Shown piece after piece: positions 24,401 through 35,004 of a stretch of 64,000 nt of DNA (positions within the stretch are counted from its first letter, which is position 1; each line of letters opens with the position of its first letter). Location: positions 558,001 to 622,000 of the forward strand of contig JAACJM010000004.1 in NCBI GenBank assembly GCA_013368315.1, read 5' to 3'. The position numbers and the translations under genes are program-made. Source of the stretch: Tetrapyrgos nigripes (Eukaryota > Basidiomycota > Agaricomycetes > Agaricales > Campanellaceae). The notes below the pieces were generated by a model. It ran no database searches, was not told the DNA's origin, and saw only the letters and a list, made by a program, of their open reading frames with translations.

Positions 24401-26825
24401 CAATCACTGACGTTCCTGACGCCGAAAACTCTGCGGAAAAGGAAAAGACTCAAGAGGACCCCGAGGAGATTTTGGAAGATATCGAAGACCCCATGACATC
24501 GGAAGGCGACGGCAATATAGTAGACGGCGGCGACAGTGACAAGGAAAACTGGGAACCTCGTCAGCTTTACCGAAGACTTGGAGACGACGATGATCTGGAA
24601 TCAGATAGACCTCGGAAGCGTCCAAAGCTTGATGCTTTTCCTGATGGTCATTTCAGCAGAGACTGCGATACAGACGGTGAAAACGTACTTCTTGACGGTC
24701 ACGAGCACAAACTTGGTAGTGACATTGACGACGGCATGCTGCTTGATGAAGATATCTTCGCCGACTCTGGAGTTGGGTTTATTCCGCAAAAGCAGGATCA
24801 GGATTTCCATAATTTGGCACGACTGGAGCGGGACAATCACCAATTGTCCGACGACTACGATTACGGGGACAATCACAGACCTCTCGGTGGGATGCTTGGT
24901 CCTTTGCGTGGCATGGAAGGCTCTAAAAGCTTCGAGCCGGAGGCGCGCCAGTTCCAATACTCGCTCTCCCAAGAACCGTACCCTTTCTATAACTCCTTAC
25001 CTCCTCCCGAGGAGATTCTACCAGGACACAGTGCGGACGAATTTCTTGACGATTCCCTTGACATGTTGGACGGTTCTTTATTACTTCAAGAACCCGGAAA
25101 CCCAGGCCCATTTGCTTTTCCTCAGCACGATCCATCTTTTGAAGCTCTTAATCTTGAAACCCAACTTTCCCAATTTCTCAACGGCTTTGATGTCGACCTA
25201 CCCGAAGATCCTGCACAAACTTTGGCACAGACGCAAACTGCTAGTAGACAACCACCCGAATTCGATACTCAAATGGTCCCCGATGCTAATACGTGTACAT
25301 CTACCTCTTCAATCTCCACCATTGCGAAGGAGAAGGACTCTTCTCATGATCCTGTTTCTACGTCCAGACCCAATGCAAAACCAAACCAGAATCCAAACCT
25401 ATCAGGAATCTCATTAAACATCGAGTACCTCAATCATTCCGCGGGTATTGCTGAATTTGCCAGGCTTCGTGGCAAGAAAACTATAGCTGCTCATACCAAG
25501 AACGCTTTAACGTCCGCCTCAGCTAATGTTAGTGCTGGTCCTAGTACTGTTACTCCCCATAGCACGTCTGCATCGAACGCTAAATCTACCGAAGTGACTT
25601 CTGGGTCTACAGCGGCCTCCAATCCCATTCACGCTTCCAATGCCAATTCTAACGAAACGCCAAAGGAACTCTTAAACAACAACGATACACTCCAGCCTCC
25701 TCCTTCCCAAAACCTTCCCACCTCACCTCACTGGTACATGGCCTCCCTCTCCCTCCTCCAGAAACAAGGTCTCATCCGTTCACTACGATCGCCAGAATGC
25801 GCCGTTGGGCTCGTCGAGCGCGATTCACTTGATGGGGTTGACCTTATATTGGATCCACATACGGCGGTTATTTATATCAATCTGCCAGGGTTACCAGCGC
25901 AGTGCGACGATGTAGTCAAATTGGTGAAGGAGCAAAGTTGGAGGTATAACCGGTTGCTGGTGGTTTTTGAGGCGTATCTGCCTTCAATTTCGTTCAAGGC
26001 CCAGGCTTCGTCTATCTCGAAATCGTCCACATCCATGACCATGTCAGGCTCGGCTCTGGAAGGTGTCACTTCGACCACCACCATAAACACCTACTCCCCT
26101 CCCGTCATAAAATCTATCAAGAGATTCCGCACACATATCTCCATCGCTGAAGGTTGTGGAGAGAAGAATACAAAATGTAAAGTGTACACGGCGTTTGCGA
26201 ACACGGTTTTGGAAGCTGCAAGGTTTTCGAGGGTTTTGGGAGATATGGTTGAAAGGGAGGATGCTTCAGCGAAACGATGGACAGGAGAGTGGGGGAAAGA
26301 AGGGGAAGAAATGGGGACAGGAGGGCTGTTATGGGGTGAGCGGAAGTGGCTGGGGGATGATGTCCCCGATGTAAGCAATTTCTTTACCCCGAAACCCGAT
26401 TCTGATGTGTCTTCACTATGAATAACAGGCAGAAGAAAATGTTGCAGCAGCTGAAGGCATGAATCGTTTCGCTGCTTATGTGATTTTATGTCAGATCAGT
26501 GTTGAGGATTTCTTGGAGATGATGCCTGAGGAGAGGTTGGAGAGATTTGGGCCTTTTATTGGGGATGAGAGGATTGTGAGTATCTGTGTCTATGTCTTTG
26601 TCTTTGATGTTTGTTTTTCATCCATGTGTTTGTGTATTGGTTGTGTCTATGCTGTTTGCGTCCTGAGTTGTCAATGACCGTCTATGCACTATACTGCAGG
26701 TCACACTCAATCGAGTCATTGACGAGCGAATGAGGGCTTTGGAACAATCTGAGGTTGGGTATGAAGATAGGTATGCAGACGGGGACGGGATGGGGATTGA
26801 GCGAGAACGAGATGGTGTTGCATAA
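21418..26825 (+). CDS. Large protein with C-terminal XPF-like and HhH domains; probable meiotic SHOC1/Zip2 homolog
   Basis: A long multi-exon gene. The N-terminal exon is MAGVFEQARQEEALRNHIWN; a long, mostly disordered middle follows, rich in Asp/Glu and Ser/Pro. The C-terminal 300 residues carry a nuclease-fold-like block: GLIRSLRSPECAVGLVERDS, DGVDLILDPHTAVIYINLPG, WRYNRLLVVFEAYLPS and KVYTAFANTVLEAARFSRVL. A helix-hairpin-helix-like end follows, MNRFAAYVILCQISVEDFLE and MMPEERLERFGPFIG. The order matches XPF/ERCC4-type proteins. The lack of the catalytic ERKxxxD motif, together with the long N-terminus, points to SHOC1/Zip2, which pairs with Spo16 at meiotic crossovers. This assignment is inference from motif order. 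Last introns are at about 26370-26429 and 26577-26699; the stop is TAA at 26823-26825. Confidence 0.65.
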
Positions 26826-27167
26826 CAAGTACTGGACATTATGACAGTCGACACGAAGGCGTGTGTTTGAGTGCTGTTCGAGAAATGGATCCAGTCTATT
26901 ACATATAACCACTGAAAATTCTGGTGGCCCCTTGGTACCGGCATCATAATGGTCTAACTTGGAATGTATGGACAACAATAACAGTTGACAGTAAGCCTGC
27001 ATAGACTAGCACGCCAAGTCGGACGTATACATCCGAGTTTTCATGGAATATCATTGGCATTTGAGTGGAGCTACAGTCACATTACAAGGCTAGCTTAGAG
27101 AGAGAGATATTTCTGGGCAGCTTTTAAAAAGTGTTGCGAGTACCCATAATTCGTACCAGCACGTCCT
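26826..27167. other. Convergent intergenic region
   Basis: 3' flanks of the XPF-like gene (+) and the F-box pseudogene (-). Nothing recognised. Confidence 0.5.
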
Positions 27168-28830
27168 TCAGGTCATGTCTTCCCAACCCCGCAATTCCAG
27201 CCGCCCTCGTGTTTGAAAGTCCTGCATATTCGAGATGCGGTATGAGGGTCTGAATTGTATTTTTTGGCCAAACTGTGCAAGTCGAGAGGGGAGATGGGGC
27301 CTTGGATCATCAAGAACCACTCCAAGTGGAGTGACCGGACATAACGGCGGAGGAGAACGTACAGAGAGAAAATCCACCAGAGCCTTCTCAGCGGAAAAAG
27401 CACTGTAAGCGTCTCGAAAACGTATCCGGGTGAGACTAGGACAAATAACGTCTGAGGTAGGTGATATGACGCTGAGGGCGTTCAGCAAGTCGCCATTCAG
27501 GAGCGTCAGTTCCCCCAAGTCAGTCATAGATCGCAGCAGTCCGAGCATACTGCGCGCGTGTCCCTCTGGAAGCCTAAAACCGTTGTAGGAGATCTCGATA
27601 CTCAGTTTCAGCAAGGGGCATGAGGATCTGAGGAATAGGTCTCCGATAGATGGATAGACTGTTGGCCAAGAGTCGTGTGCCCATGAGCGACCCTCAACTA
27701 ATGAGAATTCCTGAAGAACGGCTACCGTGAACAGATCGAGAAATCTGTTTGTAATAGCCGGGGATCCTGTGAAATGATTGCTGATAGTCAATCTCCGTAG
27801 TTTGGTAAGAAATAGCGGTCTCAACAGTGTGTCTGCCTCGAAGACGCCTTCAAGATTGAACAATCCGAAGTTTGGAGACATCGAGAGTATAACCATAATG
27901 TCATCGAGGTTGACACCCTGAATGTAGGGATAAACAGACAAATGCGTAAGCTTGCTCCAGTCTGTGCACTGGAGCATCGGAAAATCTATTCCAATCCAAA
28001 GTCGGCGGAGATGAGGAGCATGTGCCATGAAGGAGTGGTAATAGTGCGCCTGATAGATCTGGCTCGTTGTAGATAAGCGTGCGAGAACGAGATAATATGA
28101 CTGTCTCCAGAGATCCTAGACCTTCTCTCTCTAAACGCTAAAGGGGAAGCATAGTGACGAGCGGGGCAATGAGATTGAGGTATTTCGAACGGCGAAGGAA
28201 TGGTATGAGCATGTCAAGAGTACGTGACACTTCCTTCAGGTCGTCTTGGTGCTTGCCATCAGCATCCGAGCACAAGGATATGCTCAGAGGAAGAGTGCCA
28301 GATCGAGATAAAAAAACATTGCACACCCTCTCGGATGGCAGCGCACTTAGCACCATGAGGCTCAAGAGCATGTACTGCTTGAGGCATAAAAACGTGAATA
28401 GCTGCCCAGAGCTCTGGAGTAGTGATCGCTACCGATCTCCACCGGCTGCATATCCGAGTTAGAAGTAGTGGTGACTCCTGGGTAGAGATGGTAGGGAAAG
28501 GTTCGAAGCAGTCTTGGAAGATATGCTGAAGAATCTCAGCAGGTAGATTTCAGAGAGGTGATATGATGGACTTCAGAGAAGAGACTTTGGACTGTAACAC
28601 GTCTCTTTTCTGGGTTATGGAGCGACGCATGGATTCGAGACGCATGGATCTGAGATCTGAGGATTCATCCGCTCTAGGTCCTGCGAGTGTTCTGAGCAAA
28701 TTTTTTGAATTGGATGTGTATCCTGGTCCTCTGGGACCTTGTTTGTATCAAGAAGAGCTGTGTCAAAAGGATACATGGAGTAGATCAGCTGTAGCGACAT
28801 TATTAGATGGCGGACACTTGTTACCTGCTA
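27168..28830 (-). pseudogene. F-box/LRR protein, tandem copy 1 (broken)
   Basis: A degenerate paralog of the intact F-box gene at 29120-30736. The N-terminus reads YPFDTALLDTNKVPEDQD, close to YPFDSTLLDTNKVPEDKD of the intact copy, but the coiled-coil region is disrupted: a local duplication around 28615-28645 inserts CVSNPCVAP and a stop. The F-box segment is recognisable only by switching frames, and one LRR piece (28138-28371) is in another frame. The C-terminal half, 27168-28028, is still one long ORF with LWIGIDFPMLQCTDWSKLTH, SVISPTSDVICPSLTRIRFR and PSRLAQFGQKIQFRPS. If expressed, only this LRR half could be translated. It is most likely a pseudogene. Confidence 0.75.
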
Positions 28831-29119
28831 GGGATAGGACGAACCGTTTACAGCCAATACCAAGATTATTCTGTTTGTCTGCTCCACTGAATACCGGATT
28901 CCAGGTGCCAATTGTGGTGGTCAGTGTTGATGGTGGTATGAACTCAAGTATGTTAGCGCACGCGTGATCTCAGGCTCAACTCGGGCTTCTACTAGTAGTA
29001 TATACAGTGACGCTGAATACATATCGATTTCCTAAATGCTACGGACATACATAGGATACATTTCGGATAATAAGATTCCTTTCGAAGTGCGTACAAGTGT
29101 GACTTGTGCTGAGAGCAAT

Positions 29120-30736
29120 TCAAAGACTCCTAAGCGCCGTGCTGGTCTGCGACGTAGGCCGTCCCCATATCTGCTGATTCCGAACGTCCATATGCACGGA
29201 ACTAGACGATGGGGCTCTGAATTCCACGGTCTTGCCAAACTGCGCAACTCGAGACGAGAGGGACGGCCGTGGATCCTCAACAATCACCTGGGCAAGTGGA
29301 GTGATTGCAGACAAAGGAGGTGGAGAACGACGCACAGAGAGGAACTCCATCAAGGCTTCCTCGAAGAAGGCGTACGTGTCTCGAAATTGTACTCGAATGA
29401 GACGGGGACAAATCACGTCTGAGGCGGGCAAGACGACACTGAGAGCTTTCAACAGGTCGTTGGTCATGAAGTAACAGTTCATGAACTCTAGGGCCTCCAA
29501 ATTGGGCATGGACTGGAGCATACTGCGCATAAATCCCTCGGGTAGACTAGGTGGGTCGAGGCTACCCTTGAGGCTGAATTTGGTCAAGGGACATGCTGAT
29601 CTAAGAAAAAGGTTTTGGATAGATGCAAGGACAGTTGGCCACGAATCTAGCGAAAAAGTGCCTCCCGCATCCATTTTAAACTCCCGAAGGACAGGTGCGG
29701 TGAGCAGATTGAAAAATCTGCTTGCAGTATTCGCATTCATGAATGAATAAGTGATCATTAACTTCTGCAACTTATACAGAGTCAAGGAAGTCGATCTGTC
29801 GAAGTCACCACCAAGTGGTATAGAACATTCTGTGAGGTTGGGACAGATCGCAACTATATCCACTAGGTCATTGAGCAGGATATCCAGGTAAAGGACAGTA
29901 AGGTGTGTAAGCTTGCCCCAGTCCGCCGGTCTGGTGAGCTTAAAGCTTGAGAAGCCGGATGCGACCCAGAGCTTGCGAAAATGAGGTGCATTATCGAGAA
30001 ACGGCAATCGCACTTCTGGGAAGTCTTGTTCCCCCCGTGCGTGAGAACGACTTATCGTGACTGTCTCTAAAGACGGCACATCTTCTCCTCGAAGATACTG
30101 GAGTGGAACCAGGCTGACAAGGGATACACGGAAATTGAGATATTTCCAACGGCGATGGAATGGCATAAGAAGCTCGAGGGTGCGGGTCGTCTCCTCCGTG
30201 TCGTTTTGGTACACGCCATCGGTAGCCGATTGTAAAGATATGCTCAAGGGAAGCGACCCAGATTGAGACAAAAAAGATTGGAGACCCTCTCGGATACCAG
30301 CATATTTGGCACCATGGGGTTCCAGAGCATGCACTGCTTTGGGAACGACGACGTGAATAGCCGCCCAGAGCTCTGGAGTATTGATAGCTACCGATCTCCA
30401 GCGGCTGCATATCCGAGTTAGAAGTAGCGGTGATTCCTGCGTAGAGATGGTAGGGAATGATTCAAGGCAATTTTGGAAGACACGCTGAAGGATTTCGACA
30501 GGAAGGCTCCGCAGAGGAGAGATGATAGACTTCAGAGAAGAGACTTTGCATTGTAACGCGTCTCTCTTCTGGGTTATGGATAGAAGCATGGATTCGAGAC
30601 GCTGGATCTGAGCATTCATCTGCTCTAGGTCCTGAGAGTATTCTGTGCAAACTTTTTGAATTGCATGCATATCCTTGTCCTCTGGGACCTTGTTTGTGTC
30701 GAGAAGAGTCGAGTCAAAAGGATACATGGAGGGCAT
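29120..30736 (-). CDS. F-box/leucine-rich repeat protein, tandem copy 2 (intact, 538 aa)
   Basis: Single-exon F-box protein, probably a substrate adaptor of an SCF ubiquitin ligase. The start at 30736-30734 gives MPSMYPFDSTLLDTNKVPED. A coiled coil follows (MNAQIQRLESMLLSITQKRD), then the F-box-like segment ISPLRSLPVEILQRVFQNCL and the usual agaricomycete words LLTRICSRWRSVAINTPELW and AAIHVV. Then GLQSFLSQSGSLPLSISLQS and RRWKYLNFRV lead into irregular LRRs with SLETVTISRS, CPNLTECSIPLGGDF and SACPLTKFSLKG. The stop is at 29122-29120. Such genes are heavily expanded in mushroom genomes with mostly unknown targets. Its flanks are duplicated around copy 1 and in the tail fragment at 31020-31294. 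Confidence 0.8.
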   Translation of the reverse strand: MPSMYPFDSTLLDTNKVPEDKDMHAIQKVCTEYSQDLEQMNAQIQRLESMLLSITQKRDALQCKVSSLKSIISPLRSLPVEILQRVFQNCLESFPTISTQESPLLLTRICSRWRSVAINTPELWAAIHVVVPKAVHALEPHGAKYAGIREGLQSFLSQSGSLPLSISLQSATDGVYQNDTEETTRTLELLMPFHRRWKYLNFRVSLVSLVPLQYLRGEDVPSLETVTISRSHARGEQDFPEVRLPFLDNAPHFRKLWVASGFSSFKLTRPADWGKLTHLTVLYLDILLNDLVDIVAICPNLTECSIPLGGDFDRSTSLTLYKLQKLMITYSFMNANTASRFFNLLTAPVLREFKMDAGGTFSLDSWPTVLASIQNLFLRSACPLTKFSLKGSLDPPSLPEGFMRSMLQSMPNLEALEFMNCYFMTNDLLKALSVVLPASDVICPRLIRVQFRDTYAFFEEALMEFLSVRRSPPPLSAITPLAQVIVEDPRPSLSSRVAQFGKTVEFRAPSSSSVHMDVRNQQIWGRPTSQTSTALRSL

Positions 30737-31019
30737 AAGCGTAGATCAGCTGTAGTGACATTATTAGTTAGCGGACGTTAACACAACCTGCTGGTGATAG
30801 GACGAACCGTTTACAGCCAATACCAAGATTATTCTGTTCGTCTGTTCCCACTGAATATCGGATTCCAGGTGTCGAGAGTGGTACTTGATGGTGTTATGAA
30901 ATCAAGTGGTGCGTTAGCACACATCATCTCGCTTCTAAGTTCTACGATGACATTGACTACATTTAATTTTCTAAATACATAGGATAGTTTTCGGTGACAT
31001 TCCTTTCAAAGTGCCTACA

Positions 31020-31251
31020 ACTGTGACTTGTGCTGAGAGCGGTAGACCAAGCGTCGTGCTGGTTCAATCCCCCGACGTGGGTTGTCCCTATATCTGCTGA
31101 TTCCGGGCGTTCATGCAGTCTATGTGAAGGGCCCCGAGTTCCACGATCTTGTCAAACTGCGCAACTCGAGAGGCCGATGGCCCTGGGGCCTCAACAACCA
31201 CCTGAACAAGTGCAGTGATTGCATCAAGCACCCTTGAGAGTGGAATACGCC
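31020..31251 (-). pseudogene. F-box gene tail fragment, duplicated from copy 2
   Basis: Minus-strand translation shows LDAITALVQVVVEAPGPSAS, RVAQFDKIVELGALH and NARNQQI, matching LSAITPLAQVIVEDPRPSLS, RVAQFGKTVEF and DVRNQQI at the end of copy 2. The DNA downstream also matches the 3' flank of copy 2 (GTGACTTGTGCTGAGAGC). Only the last 60 codons and flank remain, abutting the 3' end of the next F-box gene. Confidence 0.7.
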
Positions 31252-32943
31252 TTATCCAATATCGACACTTCTCGAAAGCGGTGTAGACCTCCATCTCTCC
31301 TCACGATTCCTCAGATCCAACCTATCGACGAATTCCACCTTCCCAGACTCAACAATTTGCGAAAATTCGTCAGACCCAAATGCTCCTCTAGCATCCATAA
31401 TGCGTACTTGCTCGAGAGGAACCACACTGGATAGGGGAGAAGCTGGAGGGAAAAGACGTGCAGAGAGGAAGGCCAACAGAGTCTGCTCTGAAAACGCATA
31501 AAAATCGTGAAATTGTATGCGAGTGAGCCGGGGACATAGGATATCTGCATCTGCAGCATTTGATGATGATGATGAGGAGGAGACGGCTGTGAGAGCCCTC
31601 AACAGGCCTTCGGACATGAATGATTTTTTAGGAAGAGCTAGCTGCTTTAAGTGAGGTAGGGACTTGAAGAAGGAAATGGCATCCTCTACGGGGAACTCCG
31701 ACAAGTAGACTTCATCGAGGTCGCAGCGAAGCTCAAGATTGGTCAAGCAACATTCCGACCTGAGAAACAAATCCTCAAGTGATGAAATGGTGCCAGGCTG
31801 CTGATGGACTTCACCGCTGGTCTCTTTCAGGATTAGTACCTGAAGCTTCGGGAGAGTGAGATGGTCTAAAAACTCATCTGGATGATTGTAAAGCACACAA
31901 CGGACGACCAATTTCTGCAGCTTTGGAAGAGTGATCATAGACAAAGGAATATGGGAGGAGTCGAAACGGGGATTAACCGATAAATCTACAAGGTGAACAC
32001 ACTTTTCGAGCACGACTAAGAGGTGTGAGATTCCGAGAATGCGGTTAATGACCAGATGCGTGAGATGAGCAAGACTTGAGTCATGTCGCACATCATAGAA
32101 TGGCCGGTCCATTTGACCGAGACGTAAAGCATTGTCAAAGAACGTAGACGATATGATATCGTCACTGAATCCAGGACTGCCATGGAGGATGACTGTTTCA
32201 AGACACGGGAAGTCTTCTCCTCGTAGACGTTGGACGGGAAACAATGAACCACGCGGAACACGAAGATTGAGGTATTTCCAGCGTCTGTGATGAAGGATAA
32301 GCATCTCGACGATACGTGTCACTTGCAAGACATAATCCGACCGCCATCTGTTTGCGTCCACCGAGTATACCGATATACTCAAAGGACAGCACCCAGAGCG
32401 TGACAAGAAGCACTCCAGACCCTCTCGTAGAGTATTGCACTTGGAAGTGTGAGGGTCGAAAGAGTATGCCACTTCCGGTACAAAAATATGGAAAGCTGTC
32501 CAAAGCTCTGGCGTGCCAATGGCTACAGACCTCCACCTGCTGCAGGTCTGAGCAACATTTATCGGTGATTGGACTCGGTCGAGAGTGGAAAATGGGGGCA
32601 AGGAGTGGAGGAAGATGTGCTGAAGAATTTCGGTAGGGAAACCTCGTAAAGGAGATGTGATCGATTTGAGAGAGGCGACCTTTTCTTGTAATGAGTCTCG
32701 CTTCTGCGTGATAGCATCCAACGACGCTTTCAAACGCTCTATCTGAGCATTCATTCGGTCCAGATCCTGCGTGTATTCCGAGCATATTTGTCTGATATGG
32801 TATATGTCCTTTTCCTGGACAGCGTCCGTAGTTGTCAGGCTAGGATTGGACGTGCAGAGCGAGTCCATAGCTAAGTATCTCTGCATGGTAGAGTCAGGCA
32901 ACTTTCTAGAACTCATCACAATGGACTGACCTTGAATGATCAA
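31252..32943 (-). CDS. F-box/leucine-rich repeat protein, tandem copy 3 (intact, up to 563 aa)
   Basis: Paralog of the two previous genes, more divergent. The longest ORF starts at 32943, but by alignment to copy 2 the likely starts are internal Met residues near MQRYLAMDSLCTSNP (about 32868-32886). Then come ICSEYTQDLDRMNAQIERL (coiled coil), ITSPLRGFPTEILQHIFLHS (F-box) and VAQTCSRWRSVAIGTPELWT, AFHIFVPEVAY. LRR words include LRGEDFPCLETVILHGSPG, CCLTNLELRCDLDEV and LCPRLTRIQFHDFYAF. It ends with a polar tail and a stop at 31254-31252. Conservation of the full frame suggests it is functional. A TCATCATCATCA microsatellite-like stretch at 31561-31576 encodes a serine run in the LRR region. 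Confidence 0.78.
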   Translation of the reverse strand: MIIQGQSIVMSSRKLPDSTMQRYLAMDSLCTSNPSLTTTDAVQEKDIYHIRQICSEYTQDLDRMNAQIERLKASLDAITQKRDSLQEKVASLKSITSPLRGFPTEILQHIFLHSLPPFSTLDRVQSPINVAQTCSRWRSVAIGTPELWTAFHIFVPEVAYSFDPHTSKCNTLREGLECFLSRSGCCPLSISVYSVDANRWRSDYVLQVTRIVEMLILHHRRWKYLNLRVPRGSLFPVQRLRGEDFPCLETVILHGSPGFSDDIISSTFFDNALRLGQMDRPFYDVRHDSSLAHLTHLVINRILGISHLLVVLEKCVHLVDLSVNPRFDSSHIPLSMITLPKLQKLVVRCVLYNHPDEFLDHLTLPKLQVLILKETSGEVHQQPGTISSLEDLFLRSECCLTNLELRCDLDEVYLSEFPVEDAISFFKSLPHLKQLALPKKSFMSEGLLRALTAVSSSSSSSNAADADILCPRLTRIQFHDFYAFSEQTLLAFLSARLFPPASPLSSVVPLEQVRIMDARGAFGSDEFSQIVESGKVEFVDRLDLRNREERWRSTPLSRSVDIG

Positions 32944-33145
32944 GACGGTGTTAGTGAAAGCGGGAACGCCTCCAGTACATCATGTCATACAATAAAGTAT
33001 TCTATTGGGGCCTCATGATCTGAGCGTTGTCAAATGGGTTACTCTCAAAATGATGGCCAGACAGCTAAGACAACGAGCAAGAGTCGCTATCACTCTCCTC
33101 TGATAATCCAATGAATTCTAAACATATAATCCTTTAGACAGACGT

Positions 33146-34254
33146 CTACTTTCTCTTCTTACCCTTCTTCCCTCCGCCTCCTCCTCCTGAGCCACCGCCA
33201 CCACCACCCGAAGGCGCATGGGCATCCACATTCGCGCCCTGAGTCGCACCTTGACTGGCACCCCCTCCAGCTCCCTTCCTCTTCTTCCCAAACGAAACCG
33301 TCGTCCGCTCACTCTTCTTCAACCACCTCTCTGGATCTGGAGGAGGCGTTACACCAGGTATAACACCTTTTGGTACGCGTTTTGCCCGGACTTTCTTCTG
33401 TGCTGGCTGCGCCGAGTCTGCAGCTTGGTTTGAAGAGGCTATAATTGCCGCTGCAGAAGTGGAAGAAGGGAATGCTGGTGGAGGTTGCGATTCAATCGAG
33501 TTGCGTAGATTGGAAGGTAGTGAATCGATTCCTTGAAGGTAACCAGAGTTGATAAAATCGAGATGTTGTTGGGCGGCTTGAAGGTTGACGACGATGTCGG
33601 AGTATTCTTCGGATTGCTAGGTGGATGTCAGCTTAACGATTCCACAACAGAGAGAGAAAGAAGGACAAACTGGTTCAGCAGTATCTAGGAGCTGGTTGTA
33701 AAGATCACAAGCACTTTGGTATGAGCCTTGGCGGTAACTCTGCAAAACACGACGGCGATGAGAATACGTTGGCAGAATATGGTCAAGTCTTACTAGCTGA
33801 GCTTCCAGATGCATTACACCTCTATCATCGCCGCCTTTTTTTTTCTTGATGTCTTCCAAAACCGCGCTGGCCTCGTCTTCTTGTTGAAGCCGATAGAAAG
33901 CATAGGCCTTCTCAAAGGCGTGTTCGTCTCCAGATTCTGACTCTATCATGTCCAATGAAGGGAGATATTGCTCCGTCTGCAGATAAAGAAACAACTTTGT
34001 CCGCAATGCATCCTGGTCATTGGGATCCAGTCGGAGGACTACTTGAGGTCAGAAGGGAAGTCGAGCCCGAGCAAAACACACGTACTCTTATCACAAGTCT
34101 TTATTGCATTGGCAAAGTGACCTCCGTCAATTTGAGCACACAACGAACTGAAATGGCGTTTTATGCGTTCTGGGACTGGTAAAGGCCGTTTCTGAGCTGG
34201 TTTTGTGGTTTGGCGCTTTCCTTTGTGACTCTTGGGTTTGGGTTTGGAAGACAT
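33146..34254 (-). CDS. SRP72: Signal recognition particle subunit SRP72, short form
   Basis: Component of the cytosolic SRP that, with SRP68, binds 7S RNA. The start at 34254-34252 reads MSSKPKPKSHKGKRQTTKPA, then FSSLCAQIDGGHFANAIKTC. An intron (about 34018-34071) leads to LRLDPNDQDALRTKLFLYLQ, a TPR pair, and EAQLVRLDHILPTYSHRRRV. A second intron at 33616-33668 leads to SEEYSDIVVNLQAAQQHLDF. The C-terminus has VPKGVIPGVTPPPDPERWLK, the conserved RNA-binding motif, then a Gly-rich lysine tail ending in TAG at 33148-33146. At about 330 residues it is roughly half the usual SRP72 length: the central TPR block between the N-terminal TPRs and the DPERW motif is missing. Confidence 0.85.
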
Positions 34255-34312
34255 CTGGACAAAGTTACACTTCCCACGATCGCGACCTTTTCCTTTGCTT
34301 CTACTTTTGACG
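34255..34312. promoter_or_regulatory. 58-bp shared divergent promoter of SRP72 and NTF2
   Basis: Only 58 bp separate the two start codons, so the promoters and leaders of both genes must overlap each other's coding sequence or be extremely short. The stretch is CT-rich on the plus strand and has no TATA. Confidence 0.6.
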
Positions 34313-35004
34313 ATGGCAGACCCAAACGAAATCGCAACGCAATTCGTCAGGTTTTACTACTCTACTTTCGATAATGACCGTTCTCAACTCGGACCTCTTT
34401 ACGTGCGGTTTACTCCATTCCCGATGGCTTTATCGCGTTCTGATCCATCTGCAGCGAGCAGATTCCATGTTAACCTGGGAAGGCTCACCTATCCAGGGTG
34501 TTAATGCTGTATTAGAAAAACTCGTCGTCCGTATTTTGTTCTCGTCGAACTATTCATATTATGCATACCGACCCAGCACAATTCACAGGGCCTGCCGTTT
34601 GCCAAAGTAGCGCACAAGGTAGAAACACTCGATGCTCAGCCTTCATCTCCTAGTGTTGCGAGCATTCTTGTCAGTGTAACTGGGGCTCTTAAGGTGCGTT
34701 TTCTTCGCATTTCATTTGTGGTGTTTTTTCATAAATATCGCGCGTCAGGTCGACGACGGTGAACAGGAACTCAAGTTCAGTCAGGTATTTAACCTGATTC
34801 CTGATAGCGGGAGCTACTATGTGTGCGTATCCTTACTGCGTTGTCCATTCCCCGTCACTAACTCCAAGTGACCTGAATTTCTTGACAAACTAACCAACTC
34901 ACTCCAACCCCAATACCCTTCGCCCTTTACGCGTTACACCTCATCGATCGATATGACTCGACACTAATAGACAAAACGACATCTTCCGCCTCAACTACGG
35001 TTAA
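34313..35004 (+). CDS. NTF2: Nuclear transport factor 2
   Basis: Small homodimeric carrier that returns Ran-GDP to the nucleus. The ATG at 34313 gives MADPNEIATQFVRFYYSTFD, then NDRSQLGPLY, an intron, and RADSMLTWEGSPIQGVNAVL (the NTF2 pocket). After a further intron come GLPFAKVAHKVETLDAQPSS, ILVSVTGALK, VDDGEQELKFSQVFNLIPDS, GSYYV and QNDIFRLNYG, ending TAA at 35002-35004. Four short introns give about 125 residues, the normal size. The last intron (about 34820-34970) is unusually long for this window. Confidence 0.92.

Noticed and set aside
24536..25417. 293-codon plus-strand ORF within the XPF-like gene
   Set aside because: Alternative frame of the long exon 24067-26369, with erratic composition.
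31050..31080. GGTTCAATCCC, resembling a tRNA B box
   Set aside because: It lies inside the duplicated F-box 3' flank; no A box or cloverleaf around it.
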